NCBI RefSeq assembly: GCF_010092425.1
Contig: NZ_CP048030.1
Location: forward strand, 124,001-188,000
Length of the DNA stretch: 64,000 nucleotides
Origin: Sinimarinibacterium sp. NLF-5-8
GTDB taxonomy: Bacteria; Pseudomonadota; Gammaproteobacteria; Nevskiales; Nevskiaceae
Direction: 5' to 3'
In this document: in pieces, positions 17,579 through 28,162 of the stretch
Numbering within the stretch: the stretch's first letter is position 1
Layout of the letters: every line of letters starts with the position of its first letter
Notes under the pieces: generated by a model
What the model saw: the letters and a program-made list of their open reading frames with translations, nothing else
What the model was told of the DNA's origin: nothing
Databases searched by the model: none
Position numbers and translations under genes: made by a program

Positions 17579-17608
17579 ATATTAGCACTCGCGCAGTTGG
17601 AGTGCTAA
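17579..17608 (-). promoter_or_regulatory. Candidate rpoH promoter embedded in CIRCE
   Basis: On the minus strand TTAGCA (17603-17608) and TAATAT (17579-17584) are 18 bases apart and resemble -35 and -10 boxes of a vegetative promoter (4/6 and good). Start of transcription would fall about 15-20 bases before the ATG at 17554, just enough for the GGGAG site. Both boxes overlap the CIRCE repeat, so HrcA binding would block polymerase. The promoter is inferred, not proven. Confidence 0.5.
17582..17608. promoter_or_regulatory. CIRCE operator (HrcA binding site) upstream of rpoH
   Basis: TTAGCACTC (17582-17590), a 9-base spacer, and GAGTGCTAA (17600-17608) match the CIRCE consensus TTAGCACTC-N9-GAGTGCTAA at every defined position. 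CIRCE is the operator of the heat-sensitive repressor HrcA. It lies 28 bases upstream of the rpoH ATG at 17554. Confidence 0.95.
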
Positions 17609-17670
17609 AGCCGCAAAAAGTTCAGCCTTCTGCGCGCAAATCTGCATGGGGGGGCGTCGCGTGCGGCGGT

Positions 17671-18621
17671 TTAGCGTGGGGCGATCTGCATCAGGCGCCG
17701 CCAGACAGAGATCAGGGCGCCGGCCCAGCCGAGAATGATCCCGGCGAGGATCAGGGTCAGACCGTCGCCAAAGCCGAGGCCGCTGAGCTGATACTGGCTG
17801 TCATAGAGCTGGGCGAGATTGCTGGCGGGGCCGCGCAGCAGCAGCGTGCCGATACTGACCAGAATCCAGGCGAGGATGCCGCCGCCAAAGCCAAACCAGA
17901 AGCCGCTGTAGAGAAACGGGCGGCGAATGAAACTGTCGGGGGCGCCGATGAGCTTCATGACTTCGATTTCTTCGCGGCGGGCTTCGATATCCAGGCGAAT
18001 GGTGTTGCCGATGATCACCATCACCGACAGCGCCAGCAGCAGCGTGATGAAGCCCACCGCGCGATCGGCCATGGCGAGGATGGCGTACAGACGCTCCATC
18101 CATTGCTGGTCGAGCTTGGCCACATCAACTTCCGGCAGCCGTGACAGGCGTTCGAGCAGTTGCTGGACCTGTTGCTTTTCGGCGTTGCGTCCGGGGTTGA
18201 TGGCGATGACGGCGGGCAACGGGTTGTCCTGCAATACGTTCAGGGCTTCGCCAAAGCCGGAACGTTCGCGAAACTCGGCCAGGGACTGGTCGCGGGAAAT
18301 GTACTGGGTGCTGCCGACATTGGGATCGTTGCCGACCTCCCGGGCGAGAACCGCGCCGCGCTCGGCGCTGACCGTATCCTTGAGAAACAGGGAAATTTGC
18401 AGGCTGTCCTGCCACGAATAACCGATGGTGGAGAGATTGCGAACGGCAACGTACAGCGCCGCAGGCATGGCCAGGGAAATGCCGATCACCAGTGCCGTCA
18501 GGCTGGCGGCCACCGGCGTGCGGGTGAGCTTGCCCAGGGAAAACAGCAGGACGCGCAGATGTTCCTGCCCCCAGCGGGCCAGCAGATTGGGGCGTTCCAG
18601 CCCGATTTCAACCAAGGCCAT
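17671..18621 (-). CDS. ftsX: Cell-division protein FtsX
   Basis: The membrane subunit of the FtsEX complex, which couples ATP hydrolysis to septal peptidoglycan hydrolase activation. The 316-residue protein has one membrane helix at about residues 35-60, a large periplasmic loop (DPNVGSTQYISRDQSLAEFRERSG), then three helices near the C-terminus with the conserved RLDIEARREEIEVMKLIGAPDSFIRRPFLY segment. The start overlaps the ftsE end by 14 bases, so the two are translationally coupled. Confidence 0.96.
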   Translation of the reverse strand: MALVEIGLERPNLLARWGQEHLRVLLFSLGKLTRTPVAASLTALVIGISLAMPAALYVAVRNLSTIGYSWQDSLQISLFLKDTVSAERGAVLAREVGNDPNVGSTQYISRDQSLAEFRERSGFGEALNVLQDNPLPAVIAINPGRNAEKQQVQQLLERLSRLPEVDVAKLDQQWMERLYAILAMADRAVGFITLLLALSVMVIIGNTIRLDIEARREEIEVMKLIGAPDSFIRRPFLYSGFWFGFGGGILAWILVSIGTLLLRGPASNLAQLYDSQYQLSGLGFGDGLTLILAGIILGWAGALISVWRRLMQIAPR

Positions 18622-19357
18622 GAAAAGGCTCCCCGGCCAGCGTCATCCCCAGGGCGGAAGCCGCCGTGGGGCGTTTATCGGTGATCTGGCCGTTTTCGAG
18701 GTGGATGATGCGATGAGGCAAGGCCTGCACCAGGTCAATGGCGTGGGTGGCGATCAGGATGGTGACGCCGTGATCGTTGAAGCGCTGGAAGTTGCGCATG
18801 ATGTCCATCGCCATTTCCGGGTCGAGGTTGCCGGTTGGCTCATCGGCAAGGATCAATGCCGGTTTGGTGACGATTGCGCGCGCGATGCCGACACGCTGCT
18901 GTTCGCCGCCCGACAGGGTCAGCGGCAGCGCGCGTTCGCGGCTGAGCAGGCCGACGGTGTCCAGCGCGCCGCGCACCCGGCGGCCAATATCGCTGTAGGC
19001 GTAGCCGCGAATCACCAGCGGCAGGGCGACGTTGTCGAACACCGTGCGGTCGTTGAGCAAATTGAAGTTTTGAAACACCAGGCCGATTTTTTGCCGGAAC
19101 TCGGGAATCTTGCGTGGCTTGAGCGTGGCCAGGTTTTGTCCCATCACGGTCAGGGAGCCACGGCTGCTGCGTGACAGTGCGGCAATCAGGCGCAGCAAAG
19201 TGGTCTTGCCGGCGCCGCTGGGGCCGGTGATGTAGAGCATCTCACCCTGTCCGACCGAAAAGCTGATGCTGGCCAGCGCGTCGCGGCCATTTTCATAGCG
19301 GTAGCCGACACGGTCGAAGCGGATCAGCTCGGGCATGTCGCGGTCGATCAGGCTCAT
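18608..19357 (-). CDS. ftsE: Cell-division ATPase FtsE
   Basis: The ABC-type ATPase partner of FtsX. Walker A is GPSGAGKTT, the signature [14 protein letters not shown], and Walker [13 protein letters not shown] with the downstream H-loop ILIATHAID. From the ATG at 19357 the protein is 249 residues; the ATG at 19336 ([12 protein letters not shown]) matches usual FtsE starts and would give 242. Both exceed the typical 222 because of a C-terminal tail ([18 protein letters not shown]). ftsY lies 34 bases upstream on the same strand. Confidence 0.96.
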   Translation of the reverse strand: MSLIDRDMPELIRFDRVGYRYENGRDALASISFSVGQGEMLYITGPSGAGKTTLLRLIAALSRSSRGSLTVMGQNLATLKPRKIPEFRQKIGLVFQNFNLLNDRTVFDNVALPLVIRGYAYSDIGRRVRGALDTVGLLSRERALPLTLSGGEQQRVGIARAIVTKPALILADEPTGNLDPEMAMDIMRNFQRFNDHGVTILIATHAIDLVQALPHRIIHLENGQITDKRPTAASALGMTLAGEPFHGLG

Positions 19358-19391
19358 GTCGCAGCTCGATGAGAAGGGTGAACAGTCGCCA

Positions 19392-20315
19392 TTATTCGCC
19401 AATCAGCGCATCGACATACGCTTCGGCGTCAAACGGCTGTAAATCATCGACCCCTTCGCCGATGCCGATAAAGCGCACCGGCAGCGACAGGCGGCGGGCA
19501 ATGGCCAGCAAAATGCCGCCCTTGGCGGTGCCATCGAGTTTGGTGATGGCGATCCCGGTCAGGCCAATGGCTTCGTGGAACTGCACTGCCTGTACCAGCG
19601 CGTTGCCGCCGGTGGTGGCATCGACGACCAGCAACACCTCATGCGGGGCATAGGCATCGTGTTTTTGCAGAACACGCTTGATCTTGCGCAGTTCTTCCAT
19701 CAGGTGATTCTGCGTATGCAGGCGGCCGGCAGTATCGGCAATGACCATGTCGATGCCGCGCGATTTGGCCGATTGCACGGCGTCAAAGATCACACTGGCC
19801 GAATCCGCGCCTTCGCCCTGCGCCAGGATCGGCACACCCGCGCGCTCAGACCAGGTTTTGAGCTGTTCGGTGGCGGCCGCGCGAAAGGTATCGCCTGCCG
19901 CCAGCAATACGCTTTTGCCTTCTTTTTTGTAGCGCAGTGCCAGCTTGCCGATGGTGGTGGTTTTGCCCACGCCGTTGACGCCGGCAACAAACAAAATATA
20001 GGGGCGGATGAAGTCGGGGATTTTCAGAGGCTGGGCGATCGGCGCCAGCAAGCCGAGCAAGGATTTTTTCAGCACCGCGCGCAGTTGCCTGGGGTTTTTG
20101 ATGCGTCCGGCACCGACCTCGGCGCGGATCATCTCCATCAGCCAGGTGGTGACTTCGACGCCGGCATCGGCGGTGAGCAAACGGGTTTCGAGTTCATCGA
20201 GCGCCTCTTCGGTGAGCACATCGTTTTTGAAAAACGTGCTGATGTCGCGCGTCAGCCACGAGTCGCCCTTGTTCAGGCGTGCGCGCAGCTTTGAAAATCC
20301 ACCGGGTTCAGACAT
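19392..20315 (-). CDS. ftsY: Signal recognition particle receptor FtsY
   Basis: The SRP-GTPase that docks ribosome-nascent-chain-SRP complexes at the membrane. The 307-residue protein has the N domain and the NG GTPase motifs: G1 GVNGVGKTT, the DTFRAAATEQL insertion, G3 DTAGRLHT and G4 TKLDGTAKGG. It starts [17 protein letters not shown], lacking the long acidic A domain of E. coli FtsY, as in many bacteria. The first eight bases overlap the end of the DedA fusion gene, linking it translationally to the upstream operon. Confidence 0.97.
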   Translation of the reverse strand: MSEPGGFSKLRARLNKGDSWLTRDISTFFKNDVLTEEALDELETRLLTADAGVEVTTWLMEMIRAEVGAGRIKNPRQLRAVLKKSLLGLLAPIAQPLKIPDFIRPYILFVAGVNGVGKTTTIGKLALRYKKEGKSVLLAAGDTFRAAATEQLKTWSERAGVPILAQGEGADSASVIFDAVQSAKSRGIDMVIADTAGRLHTQNHLMEELRKIKRVLQKHDAYAPHEVLLVVDATTGGNALVQAVQFHEAIGLTGIAITKLDGTAKGGILLAIARRLSLPVRFIGIGEGVDDLQPFDAEAYVDALIGE

Positions 20316-22289
20316 GCGGTTCCAGGGCCTCTTGAGATTCAGGATCAAACCACAGCAGCCAGGCATCGCCATGGCGCTGGTAATGAACGTTGGACAGCGT
20401 ATCCAGCAGCGGTTTGAGCGGCGGGCGCAGCGTATCGGTGACCGGATAGTTGAGGATGCGGTAAAAACTGCGCGCGCGCTGGGCGCTGATGCTGCCCACC
20501 CATACCGGAGTGCCGGTTTGCAGATGGTAACCGGAACCCCACAGCCGGATCAGATACTGATGCCGCTGATCGACTGACAGGCGCAAGCTCAGTGCCGGAT
20601 GTTGTCCGGCATGAACCTGCGGCAGGATCGGCAGATCGGCCGTGCTCAGATCGTTGCTGAGCCAGTGCAGGGCGGTCTGGCTGCTGAGTTCAATCGGGGG
20701 CTGCCAGCCGGCGGCTTGCAGGGCATTGCGGATCTGCGCCAGATCGCCGGCCCATTGCAGTTGCAGGGGCTGTTTGGGACGGCCTGCACTGTCGCGGCGC
20801 TGGATCGGCAGGGTGCGCCAGGCACCGCTGCGCCAGGCATCTGCCGACATCGTCGCGCGCGCGGGGGTGGGTTCGCCCAGCGGCTGCGGATGCCAGCTCA
20901 GGCTCACGGTCAGCACCGCCACGGCAGCGGTCGGCAGCAGGATCGGCAGAATCGGCAGTGCCTCCGGACGATGGCGGCGATAGCCGATGCCCAGTAATGA
21001 CGCCCACAGCGAGGCGACGGCAAGGGTGAACAGTGCCAGCGAAAACCATTGCGTGCCCACATACAGATGCGCCAGCGCCAGCAGCGACAAAACCACCGCA
21101 CTGGTGCCATACAGCAGTGCGCGCACCAGCGTGCCGCAGGCGGGCGCCAGCAGCACCGGCAGAAAGGCGTAGATCACGCTGGCCAGAATCAGGTCGCTGG
21201 TGTTGTGTCCGGGCGGCTGGGGCAGGTCAAAATATTGATACGGCGCAGGCAGGGTGGGGATGGTATGCAGCCCCAGCGACAGCAGGCCGCCAAAGCCCAG
21301 CGCGGCCAGCCAGTGCGCACTGGCGCGGCGCTTGCGCAGCAGGATCAGCATGGCGAACGTCGTTGCCGCCACCGGGGCATACACCGTCCAGCTCCCCAGC
21401 AGCAGCCATGCCTGTGCGGCGAACTGCCCCCACGGGGTATCCCAGTCGCGCAGGGCCTGAAAAATCCCGGCATCCAGTGCCGAAGGGTAGGGGTGCAATC
21501 CCGGGCCTGCGACCAGATACAGCCAGATGGCGCTGATGGCCAGCAGGATCAGCGCAAATACCGCCAGGGCGGGGGTTTCCGGCTGTCCGGAATCGGTCAG
21601 CATCGTGCCAAAGCGCCCCAGGCGGCGGTAGCGGCGGCTCCATTGCAGCACGCGCACGATCCACGGCTCGGCCGAGCGTTGCAGGCGGCGCGCGATGCGC
21701 AGGGTCAGCCACACCGAAAGCCAGACGATGGCCACCACCGCCAGCAGCAGCATCGCCAGCCGGCTGGCCACTTCTGCCGCCAGTCCCAGTGAGGCGCCAA
21801 ACACCACGCCGGGCATGATGTAGGCAAACGCCCACGCTACGGCAGCGATGCTGTCGGCGAGCAGAAACACGATGACGTTCTGCCGGGAAGCGCCCGCCAG
21901 TGCAGGAGTCAGCGAACGCATCGGCCCCAGAAAACGCGCCAGCATGATGCCCTGCACGCCATAGCGCTCAAAAAACTTGCGGCTGTTTTCGATTGCGGTG
22001 GGGTAGCGCGCGAGGTATTTGTTGGCAAACAGGCTTTCGCCATAGTGACGCCCCAGCCAAAAGCTGAATCCGTCACCGGCCAGTGCGCCGGCAGCGGCAA
22101 TGCCAATGGCCTGCCACAGCCCCACCCCATCGAGAGTGATCAGCGCGCCGATGGCAAACAGCACGATCGAGGCCGGGACGAGTGCGCCGAGCAGAAAGAT
22201 GGCGTCGAACATCGACGCCAGAAACAGCACGATCAGCGACAGGCCGGGGTGTGCATTGACCCAATCCAGAAAATGCTGGATGGCGTCGG

Positions 22290-22293
<4 letters not shown>
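20308..22293 (-). CDS. DedA/VTT - PAP2-like - LssY C-terminal fusion protein
   Basis: A 661-residue multi-domain membrane protein starting with GTG. Residues about 1-200 are a DedA/VTT domain ([37 protein letters not shown]), a family linked to undecaprenyl-phosphate or lipid flipping. Residues about 230-450 form a PAP2-like helical bundle. Its motif 2 is PPGHN (about residue 358), but the motif 3 position reads [12 protein letters not shown] instead of SR-x5-H-x3-D, so the catalytic Arg, His and Asp are absent and phosphatase activity is doubtful. The C-terminal 200 residues resemble the LssY C-terminal domain ([15 protein letters not shown]). Its start overlaps hemL by 4 bp and its end overlaps ftsY. 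Confidence 0.85.
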
Positions 22294-23588
<1,295 letters not shown>

Positions 23589-23669
23589 GGCGCTTCAAAT
23601 CCTGTAAAGCCCACGCCAGTGCGCAGACTTTGTCCGTGGGGTGAATGAGTAACGGGCGATTGTACGCAA

Positions 23670-24296
23670 TCAATCCATCGTCAGGGCAGTGCAGTACGCG
23701 GCTGCGGCCGCGCGCGCATCGGCGGCCTCGAACACGCCGGCCACCACTGCAATCCAGTCGGCACCGGCCTGTACCACTTGTGCCGCATTGTCGGGGGTGA
23801 TGCCGCCAATCGCGCAGATCGGCAGCCGGGGCCAGCGCGCGCGCGCGCGGCGCAGCGTTGCCAGATCGGCAGGCGGGGCATCAGGCTTGGTGGTGGAGGC
23901 AAAAAAGCGGCCAAAGGCGATGTAGCTGGCACCGCCATCCACCGCCGCCTGCGCGCGCGCCAGATCGTTGCCGCAGGTCACGCCGATGATCGCGTCTGCC
24001 CCCAGCAGCGCGCGCGCGCGCGCCAGGCTGGCATCGGTCTGTCCGACATGCACGCCGTCGGCGCCGATGGCCTGGGCGAGTACGGGATCGTCGTTGATGA
24101 TGAGCCGGGCCCCTGCGGCGTGGCAGCACCGCAGCAGCGCGCGCGCCAGTGCAGGGCGTTGCGCCGGCGGATTCCACTTGTCGCGGTACTGGATCAGCCG
24201 CGCACCGCCGTCCACTGCGGCGCTCACGGCGTGGTACAGGCGCGCGCGATCCTGAACCAGCGCCTGCGAGGTGATGGCGTAAAGCAGGCGGCTCAT
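23670..24296 (-). CDS. thiE: Thiamine-phosphate synthase ThiE
   Basis: ThiE joins HMP pyrophosphate and the thiazole phosphate to thiamine monophosphate. The 208-residue TIM-barrel enzyme shows LIQYRDKWN, LIINDDPVLAQAIGADGVHVGQTD, the DIIGVTCGN-like loop and FGRFFASTTKP, with GGITPDNAAQVVQAGADWIAV near the C-terminus. Its ATG overlaps the thiD stop by 4 bp, so the two are translationally coupled. No TPP riboswitch-like sequence was found upstream of the pair. Confidence 0.96.
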   Translation of the reverse strand: MSRLLYAITSQALVQDRARLYHAVSAAVDGGARLIQYRDKWNPPAQRPALARALLRCCHAAGARLIINDDPVLAQAIGADGVHVGQTDASLARARALLGADAIIGVTCGNDLARAQAAVDGGASYIAFGRFFASTTKPDAPPADLATLRRARARWPRLPICAIGGITPDNAAQVVQAGADWIAVVAGVFEAADARAAAAAYCTALTMD

Positions 24297-25096
24297 GCGC
24301 GCGCGATGCGTCCGGGAATGGCGCGACCCTTGCCGATGGTCAGCGCGCGCGCCAGCGCCGCCTGGACCGCGCGCTGGGCGTTTTCAACCGCGTCAGGCAG
24401 GGCATCACCGAGGGCGACGCGCGCGGCCAGCGTCGAGGCCAGCGTGCAGCCGGCACCGTGAAAACCCAGCGCCACGCGCGGCCAGTGATAGCGGTTGACC
24501 GGCAGGTCGATGCGGTGCCAACTGTTTTCAACGATTTCGGTGGGTTCATCGCCGCCGGTGACCAGAACGCTTTGGCATCCCTGCGCCAGCAGCGCGCGCG
24601 CAGCGGCATCCAGATCCGGGGCGTCGGGCACCAGCAGCCGGGCTTCGGCGGCGTTGGGTGTGATGATGCTGGCGCGTGGCAGCAGCGCGTGCATCAGTGC
24701 GGCTGCGGTCTGATCCCCCGCCAGCGTGCCGCCGCCGCCTGCGCGCAGAACCGGATCGAGAATCACCGGCACTTGCAGGCGGTCGATGGTGCGCGCGATC
24801 ACCGACACCTGACGGGCATCGCCGATCACCCCGATCTTGATCGCGTCGATGTGGCAATCATCGAGCAGCACCTCCAGTTGCTCGGCAAACAGATCGACGG
24901 CAATCGGCACCACGCGCTGCACGTTCTGGCTGTTTTGCACGGTCAGGGCGGTGATCACGCCCAGCGCGTGGGCGCCTTGCGCGGCAATGGCCTCGATGTC
25001 CGCCTGGATCCCGGCGCCGCCACTGGGATCGTGGCCGGATAAACACAGCACTTGCGGACGGCGTGCGGTCGGTTGTGACAGATGGGCGGTATTCAT
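24293..25096 (-). CDS. thiD: Hydroxymethylpyrimidine/phosphomethylpyrimidine kinase ThiD
   Basis: ThiD phosphorylates HMP and HMP-phosphate in thiamine synthesis. From the ATG at 25096 (MNTAHLSQ) the protein is 267 residues. Ribokinase-fold motifs are LSGHDPSGGAGIQADIEA at the N-terminus, ITPNAAEARLL in the middle and FHGAGCTLASTLAARVALG with the catalytic GAGC region near the C-terminus. It is the first gene of a chain thiD-thiE-hemL-DedA fusion-ftsY-ftsE-ftsX. Confidence 0.97.
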   Translation of the reverse strand: MNTAHLSQPTARRPQVLCLSGHDPSGGAGIQADIEAIAAQGAHALGVITALTVQNSQNVQRVVPIAVDLFAEQLEVLLDDCHIDAIKIGVIGDARQVSVIARTIDRLQVPVILDPVLRAGGGGTLAGDQTAAALMHALLPRASIITPNAAEARLLVPDAPDLDAAARALLAQGCQSVLVTGGDEPTEIVENSWHRIDLPVNRYHWPRVALGFHGAGCTLASTLAARVALGDALPDAVENAQRAVQAALARALTIGKGRAIPGRIARA

Positions 25097-25421
25097 GAGA
25101 CTCCGGAAACTTGCATTGGAAGGGGCTTTTGTGGTTGTCGTTGGCCAGTTGTACACAACGCCAGAGCGTGGCAACTGCCTGCCCCGGGCGGGTCTGGCAA
25201 ATTCCGGGGGCAGTGGCGATTGTCCTTCAAGATGTTGATTTTAAAGGAATGCGGCAAATGGTCAGAAACTGCCCCAAGCGTACAAATCCATTGCTGGCGA
25301 GGCTTTGCGATATTTATGCCGGGGGTTGTACACAAAGTTATCCACAGAAGATGTGGGCAAGTCGATTTTTTCCTTTGTTGACGGGTGTTTGGGAGGTAAA
25401 GCTGAGAAGCTGTATGGCGAT
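25097..25421. other. Gene-free region between mtgA and thiD with repeats and a DnaA-box sequence
   Basis: I see no coding frame with family features in these 325 bases. The 10-mer TTGTACACAA occurs twice in the same orientation, at 25149-25158 and 25326-25335. The second copy is followed by TTATCCACA (25338-25346), the consensus DnaA box. The thiD promoter should lie here on the minus strand but I could not pick one with confidence. No TPP-riboswitch core was recognised. Confidence 0.5.
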
Positions 25422-26537
25422 TCAGCGGCGTGGGTGGGTCTGGCCCAGGTCCAGCGGCTGATCGTCGTCGATCGCGCGCGGTGCGTTGGCACCGCCATCG
25501 GCGCCGCCAAGAGCCTCGGTCTGAACACTGGCCGGTGGAGCTGTGGGGGTCTGTTCGTCGGCGGGCGCGGGTTCATCATCGGGCAGTGGTTCGGGATCGT
25601 CGCCCGCCACAGCGGTTTGCGGATGCATCTGGCGCAGAATCCAGGCCGCGCGCGACTGCACATAGCCGCTGGGGGCATTGGCGCTGAAACGCCGTGGACT
25701 GGGCAAAACGGCGGCCAGTTGTGCGGCTTGCTGCTCGTTCAGCTCGGCGGCGGTGACCCCAAAAAAGCTGCGTGCGGCGGCCTCCACGCCGTACACGCCG
25801 GCGCCGAATTCGGCAATGTTCAGATACATCTCCAGAATCCGTTGCTTGGGCCACAGGGTTTCGATGGCCAGCGTCAGCCCGGCCTCCAGCCCCTTGCGCA
25901 GATAGCCCCCGCCTGACCACAGAAACAGATTCTTGGCGGTTTGCTGACTGATCGTGGAAGCCCCGCGTGGGCGCTCGCGGTGGCGGTTGTCGTCAATGGC
26001 CTGTTTGATCGCCTCGGTGTCAAAGCCGTGATGGCGATAAAACTTCTGGTCCTCGGCGGCAATCACCGCCTGCGCCATCGCCGGGGCGATACGGCTTTGC
26101 GGAACCCACAGATATTTCACCGGCTGTACCGGGCTGTTGACCATGAACGCGGTCAACGGCGGCGGCACCCAGCGCAGCAGGACGATCAGGCCGATCAGAA
26201 AAGCCAGCAGGGTCAGCAGAACCCAGATGAGGACGCCGAACCATGAACCGGATGCAGCAGCCTTGGTTTTTGGGGGAGGTGCGGCCTGGGGGGAGGTCAC
26301 TGGCGTGCGTCGTGGTGCCTGGATGGGCGCCACCTGCGGCTGCGGATCGGGCGCCGCAGGCGCAGGCGGTGCAGCATGCCCCAGCGTTGGCGGCTGGCGG
26401 CTGGCGGCGGGTGTTGTGCCCTGCCGCTGCCGGGCAGGTGCGCTCAGCCCCGCAGCCGGGGAGGGGGGGGCGGGAGGCGCTGCCGCCGCAGCGGACGTGG
26501 TGTTGGCATGAAGCGTGGGGGATTTGCGCTCGGTCAT
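25422..26537 (-). CDS. mtgA: Monofunctional peptidoglycan glycosyltransferase MtgA
   Basis: A GT51 enzyme polymerising lipid II into glycan chains at the membrane. The 371-residue product begins [15 protein letters not shown] and has an Ala/Pro-rich N-terminal cytoplasmic tail of about 100 residues, a membrane helix (about 103-125), then the GT51 motifs [30 protein letters not shown] and [15 protein letters not shown]. Typical MtgA is about 240 residues, so both tails are unusual: the C-terminus adds about 65 acidic and Pro-rich residues. The start overlaps the TRIC gene by 4 bp. Confidence 0.93.
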   Translation of the reverse strand: MTERKSPTLHANTTSAAAAAPPAPPSPAAGLSAPARQRQGTTPAASRQPPTLGHAAPPAPAAPDPQPQVAPIQAPRRTPVTSPQAAPPPKTKAAASGSWFGVLIWVLLTLLAFLIGLIVLLRWVPPPLTAFMVNSPVQPVKYLWVPQSRIAPAMAQAVIAAEDQKFYRHHGFDTEAIKQAIDDNRHRERPRGASTISQQTAKNLFLWSGGGYLRKGLEAGLTLAIETLWPKQRILEMYLNIAEFGAGVYGVEAAARSFFGVTAAELNEQQAAQLAAVLPSPRRFSANAPSGYVQSRAAWILRQMHPQTAVAGDDPEPLPDDEPAPADEQTPTAPPASVQTEALGGADGGANAPRAIDDDQPLDLGQTHPRR

Positions 26538-27160
26538 TTTGGATTGGGCAAGGTGAAAACGGGGAGGGACAGATTCCAGACGATGGCCGCCAGCCGCAGC
26601 AAGGCGATGATCGCCATGCCGATGAGTGTGGGCAGCGGACGGGGCAGACCCAGGTGTTGCAGCAGAACATAGGCGCTGGCACCGGCGATCACGGCAGTGG
26701 CGTAAATATTGCCCCGACGCAGGATCATCGGGATCTCGGCGCACAGCACATCGCGCAGCACGCCGCCAAAGGCGCCGGTGATGGTGCCCATGATCACGGC
26801 AATGAGCCCGCCATAGCCACTGAGTTCGGCAATCCGGGTGCCGGAGATGCCAAACAGTGCCAGTCCCAGCGCATCGGCAACCAGCAGCGCCTTGTCGGGC
26901 GGGCGCCGGTAGCGGGTATAAACCACGGTGACCAGTGCGGCGATGAAAATGGTGATCAGAAAATCAGGCTGGGCGATCCAGAATACGGTGCGATCCAGCA
27001 ACAGGTCGCGCAGGGTGCCGCCGCCGATGGCGGTGACGGTGGCAATGACCAGCACCCCGAGCAGGTCCAGCGATTTATGGCCGGCACTGAGCGCGCCGGA
27101 GATGGCAAATACCGCCACTCCGGCCAGGTCCAGCCATAACAGCAGCGTGACGGTATTCAT
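26534..27160 (-). CDS. TRIC-type cation channel (UPF0126, YicG-like)
   Basis: A 208-residue inner-membrane protein with seven predicted helices and the duplicated glycine-rich motif of prokaryotic TRIC channels: [18 protein letters not shown] in the first half and [20 protein letters not shown] in the second. Bacterial members conduct monovalent cations as trimers. It lies between metF and mtgA on the same strand and overlaps mtgA by 4 bp. Confidence 0.93.
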   Translation of the reverse strand: MNTVTLLLWLDLAGVAVFAISGALSAGHKSLDLLGVLVIATVTAIGGGTLRDLLLDRTVFWIAQPDFLITIFIAALVTVVYTRYRRPPDKALLVADALGLALFGISGTRIAELSGYGGLIAVIMGTITGAFGGVLRDVLCAEIPMILRRGNIYATAVIAGASAYVLLQHLGLPRPLPTLIGMAIIALLRLAAIVWNLSLPVFTLPNPK

Positions 27161-27175
27161 GGGCTCAGGCGTGCA

Positions 27176-28033
27176 TCAGATCGGCATTGGCAGACCCAGG
27201 TGCTGCCACAGGCGTAAGGTCGGCTCGGCTTGATTGAGGGTGTAGAAATGCAGCCCCGGCGCGCCGCCGTCGAGCAGGGTCCGGCACAGGCGCGCAACCA
27301 CTTCGAGCCCAAAATCCTGCAATGAGGCCTTGTCGTCCTGATATTGCTCCAGCCGCAGCCGTATCCAGCGTGGAATATCGGCGCCGCAGGCCGCCGAAAA
27401 GCGGATCAACTGGGCGTGATTGGTGATGGGCATGATCCCGGCGATCAGCGGGATGCCGATCCGCGCGCGCGCGCAGCGTTCGGCAAAGTCAAAATAAGCA
27501 TCGGCATTGTAAAAATACTGGGTGACCGCGCCGCTTGCGCCGGCTTCAACCTTGCGCTGGAACGCGGCAAAGTCAGCCGCCGGTGACAGCGCCTGGGGGT
27601 GTACCTCGGGATAGGCGGCCACTTCCAGGGCAAAGTGATCGCCATGCTGCTCACGGATGAACGACACCAGCTCGTTGGCATAGCGCAATTCGCCGGGCGC
27701 TTCGCTGCTCATCGATGTGGCCGGCAAGTCACCGCGCAGGGCGACGATGCGGCGGATGCCGCTGTCGCGGTAGCGTTGCAACAGTTCGGCGATGTGGGTG
27801 CGGGTGGAGCCGATGCAGGTCAAATGCGGCGCCGCTTCGATGCCGGTCTGCTGCGCCACCCGCATGACGGTGCCGTAAGTGCCGTCCTGTTCCGAGCCAC
27901 CGGCACCATAGGTGACACTGAAAAACGACGGCCTGACGTGCGCCAGGCGCGCGATCACCTCCGGCAGTTTGTCCACCCCTGCCGGTGTACGGGGCGGGAA
28001 CAATTCAAACGAAAATGTCACGGAATCAGCCAT
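27176..28033 (-). CDS. metF: 5,10-methylenetetrahydrofolate reductase MetF
   Basis: A flavoprotein reducing 5,10-methylene-THF to 5-methyl-THF for methionine synthesis. The 285-residue TIM-barrel protein from the ATG at 28033 (MADSVTFSFELFPPRTPAG) has FFSVTYGAGGSEQDGT, HLTCIGSTRTHIAELL and RIVALRGDLP. An in-frame ATG 28 codons upstream lacks family similarity. The TRIC gene follows after 15 bases. No methionine-type riboswitch was recognised upstream. Confidence 0.97.
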   Translation of the reverse strand: MADSVTFSFELFPPRTPAGVDKLPEVIARLAHVRPSFFSVTYGAGGSEQDGTYGTVMRVAQQTGIEAAPHLTCIGSTRTHIAELLQRYRDSGIRRIVALRGDLPATSMSSEAPGELRYANELVSFIREQHGDHFALEVAAYPEVHPQALSPAADFAAFQRKVEAGASGAVTQYFYNADAYFDFAERCARARIGIPLIAGIMPITNHAQLIRFSAACGADIPRWIRLRLEQYQDDKASLQDFGLEVVARLCRTLLDGGAPGLHFYTLNQAEPTLRLWQHLGLPMPI

Positions 28034-28111
28034 GGCAGCGCACAACGTCAAGTCAAAAGGGGCGCCATTGTCGCCGATTGCGGGGGTTGCAGCCTGTAAA
28101 AAATGCGGACA

Positions 28112-28139
28112 ACACAAAACGCACCGCAGGGGCGGTGCG
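28112..28139 (-). terminator. Intrinsic terminator after the monooxygenase gene
   Basis: CGCACCGC (28120-28127) and GCGGTGCG (28132-28139) form an 8-bp stem with a 4-base loop. Read on the minus strand the stem is followed by TTTTGTGTT. It sits 23 bases beyond the monooxygenase stop at 28163 and just before metF. Confidence 0.8.
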
Positions 28140-28162
28140 CTTTGTGGCGTCGCGAGCCGTAT

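Noticed and set aside
24293-25421. TPP riboswitch upstream of thiD
   Set aside because: No CTGAGA or ACCTGATCTGG-like core is present on the minus strand in the 325-base gap.
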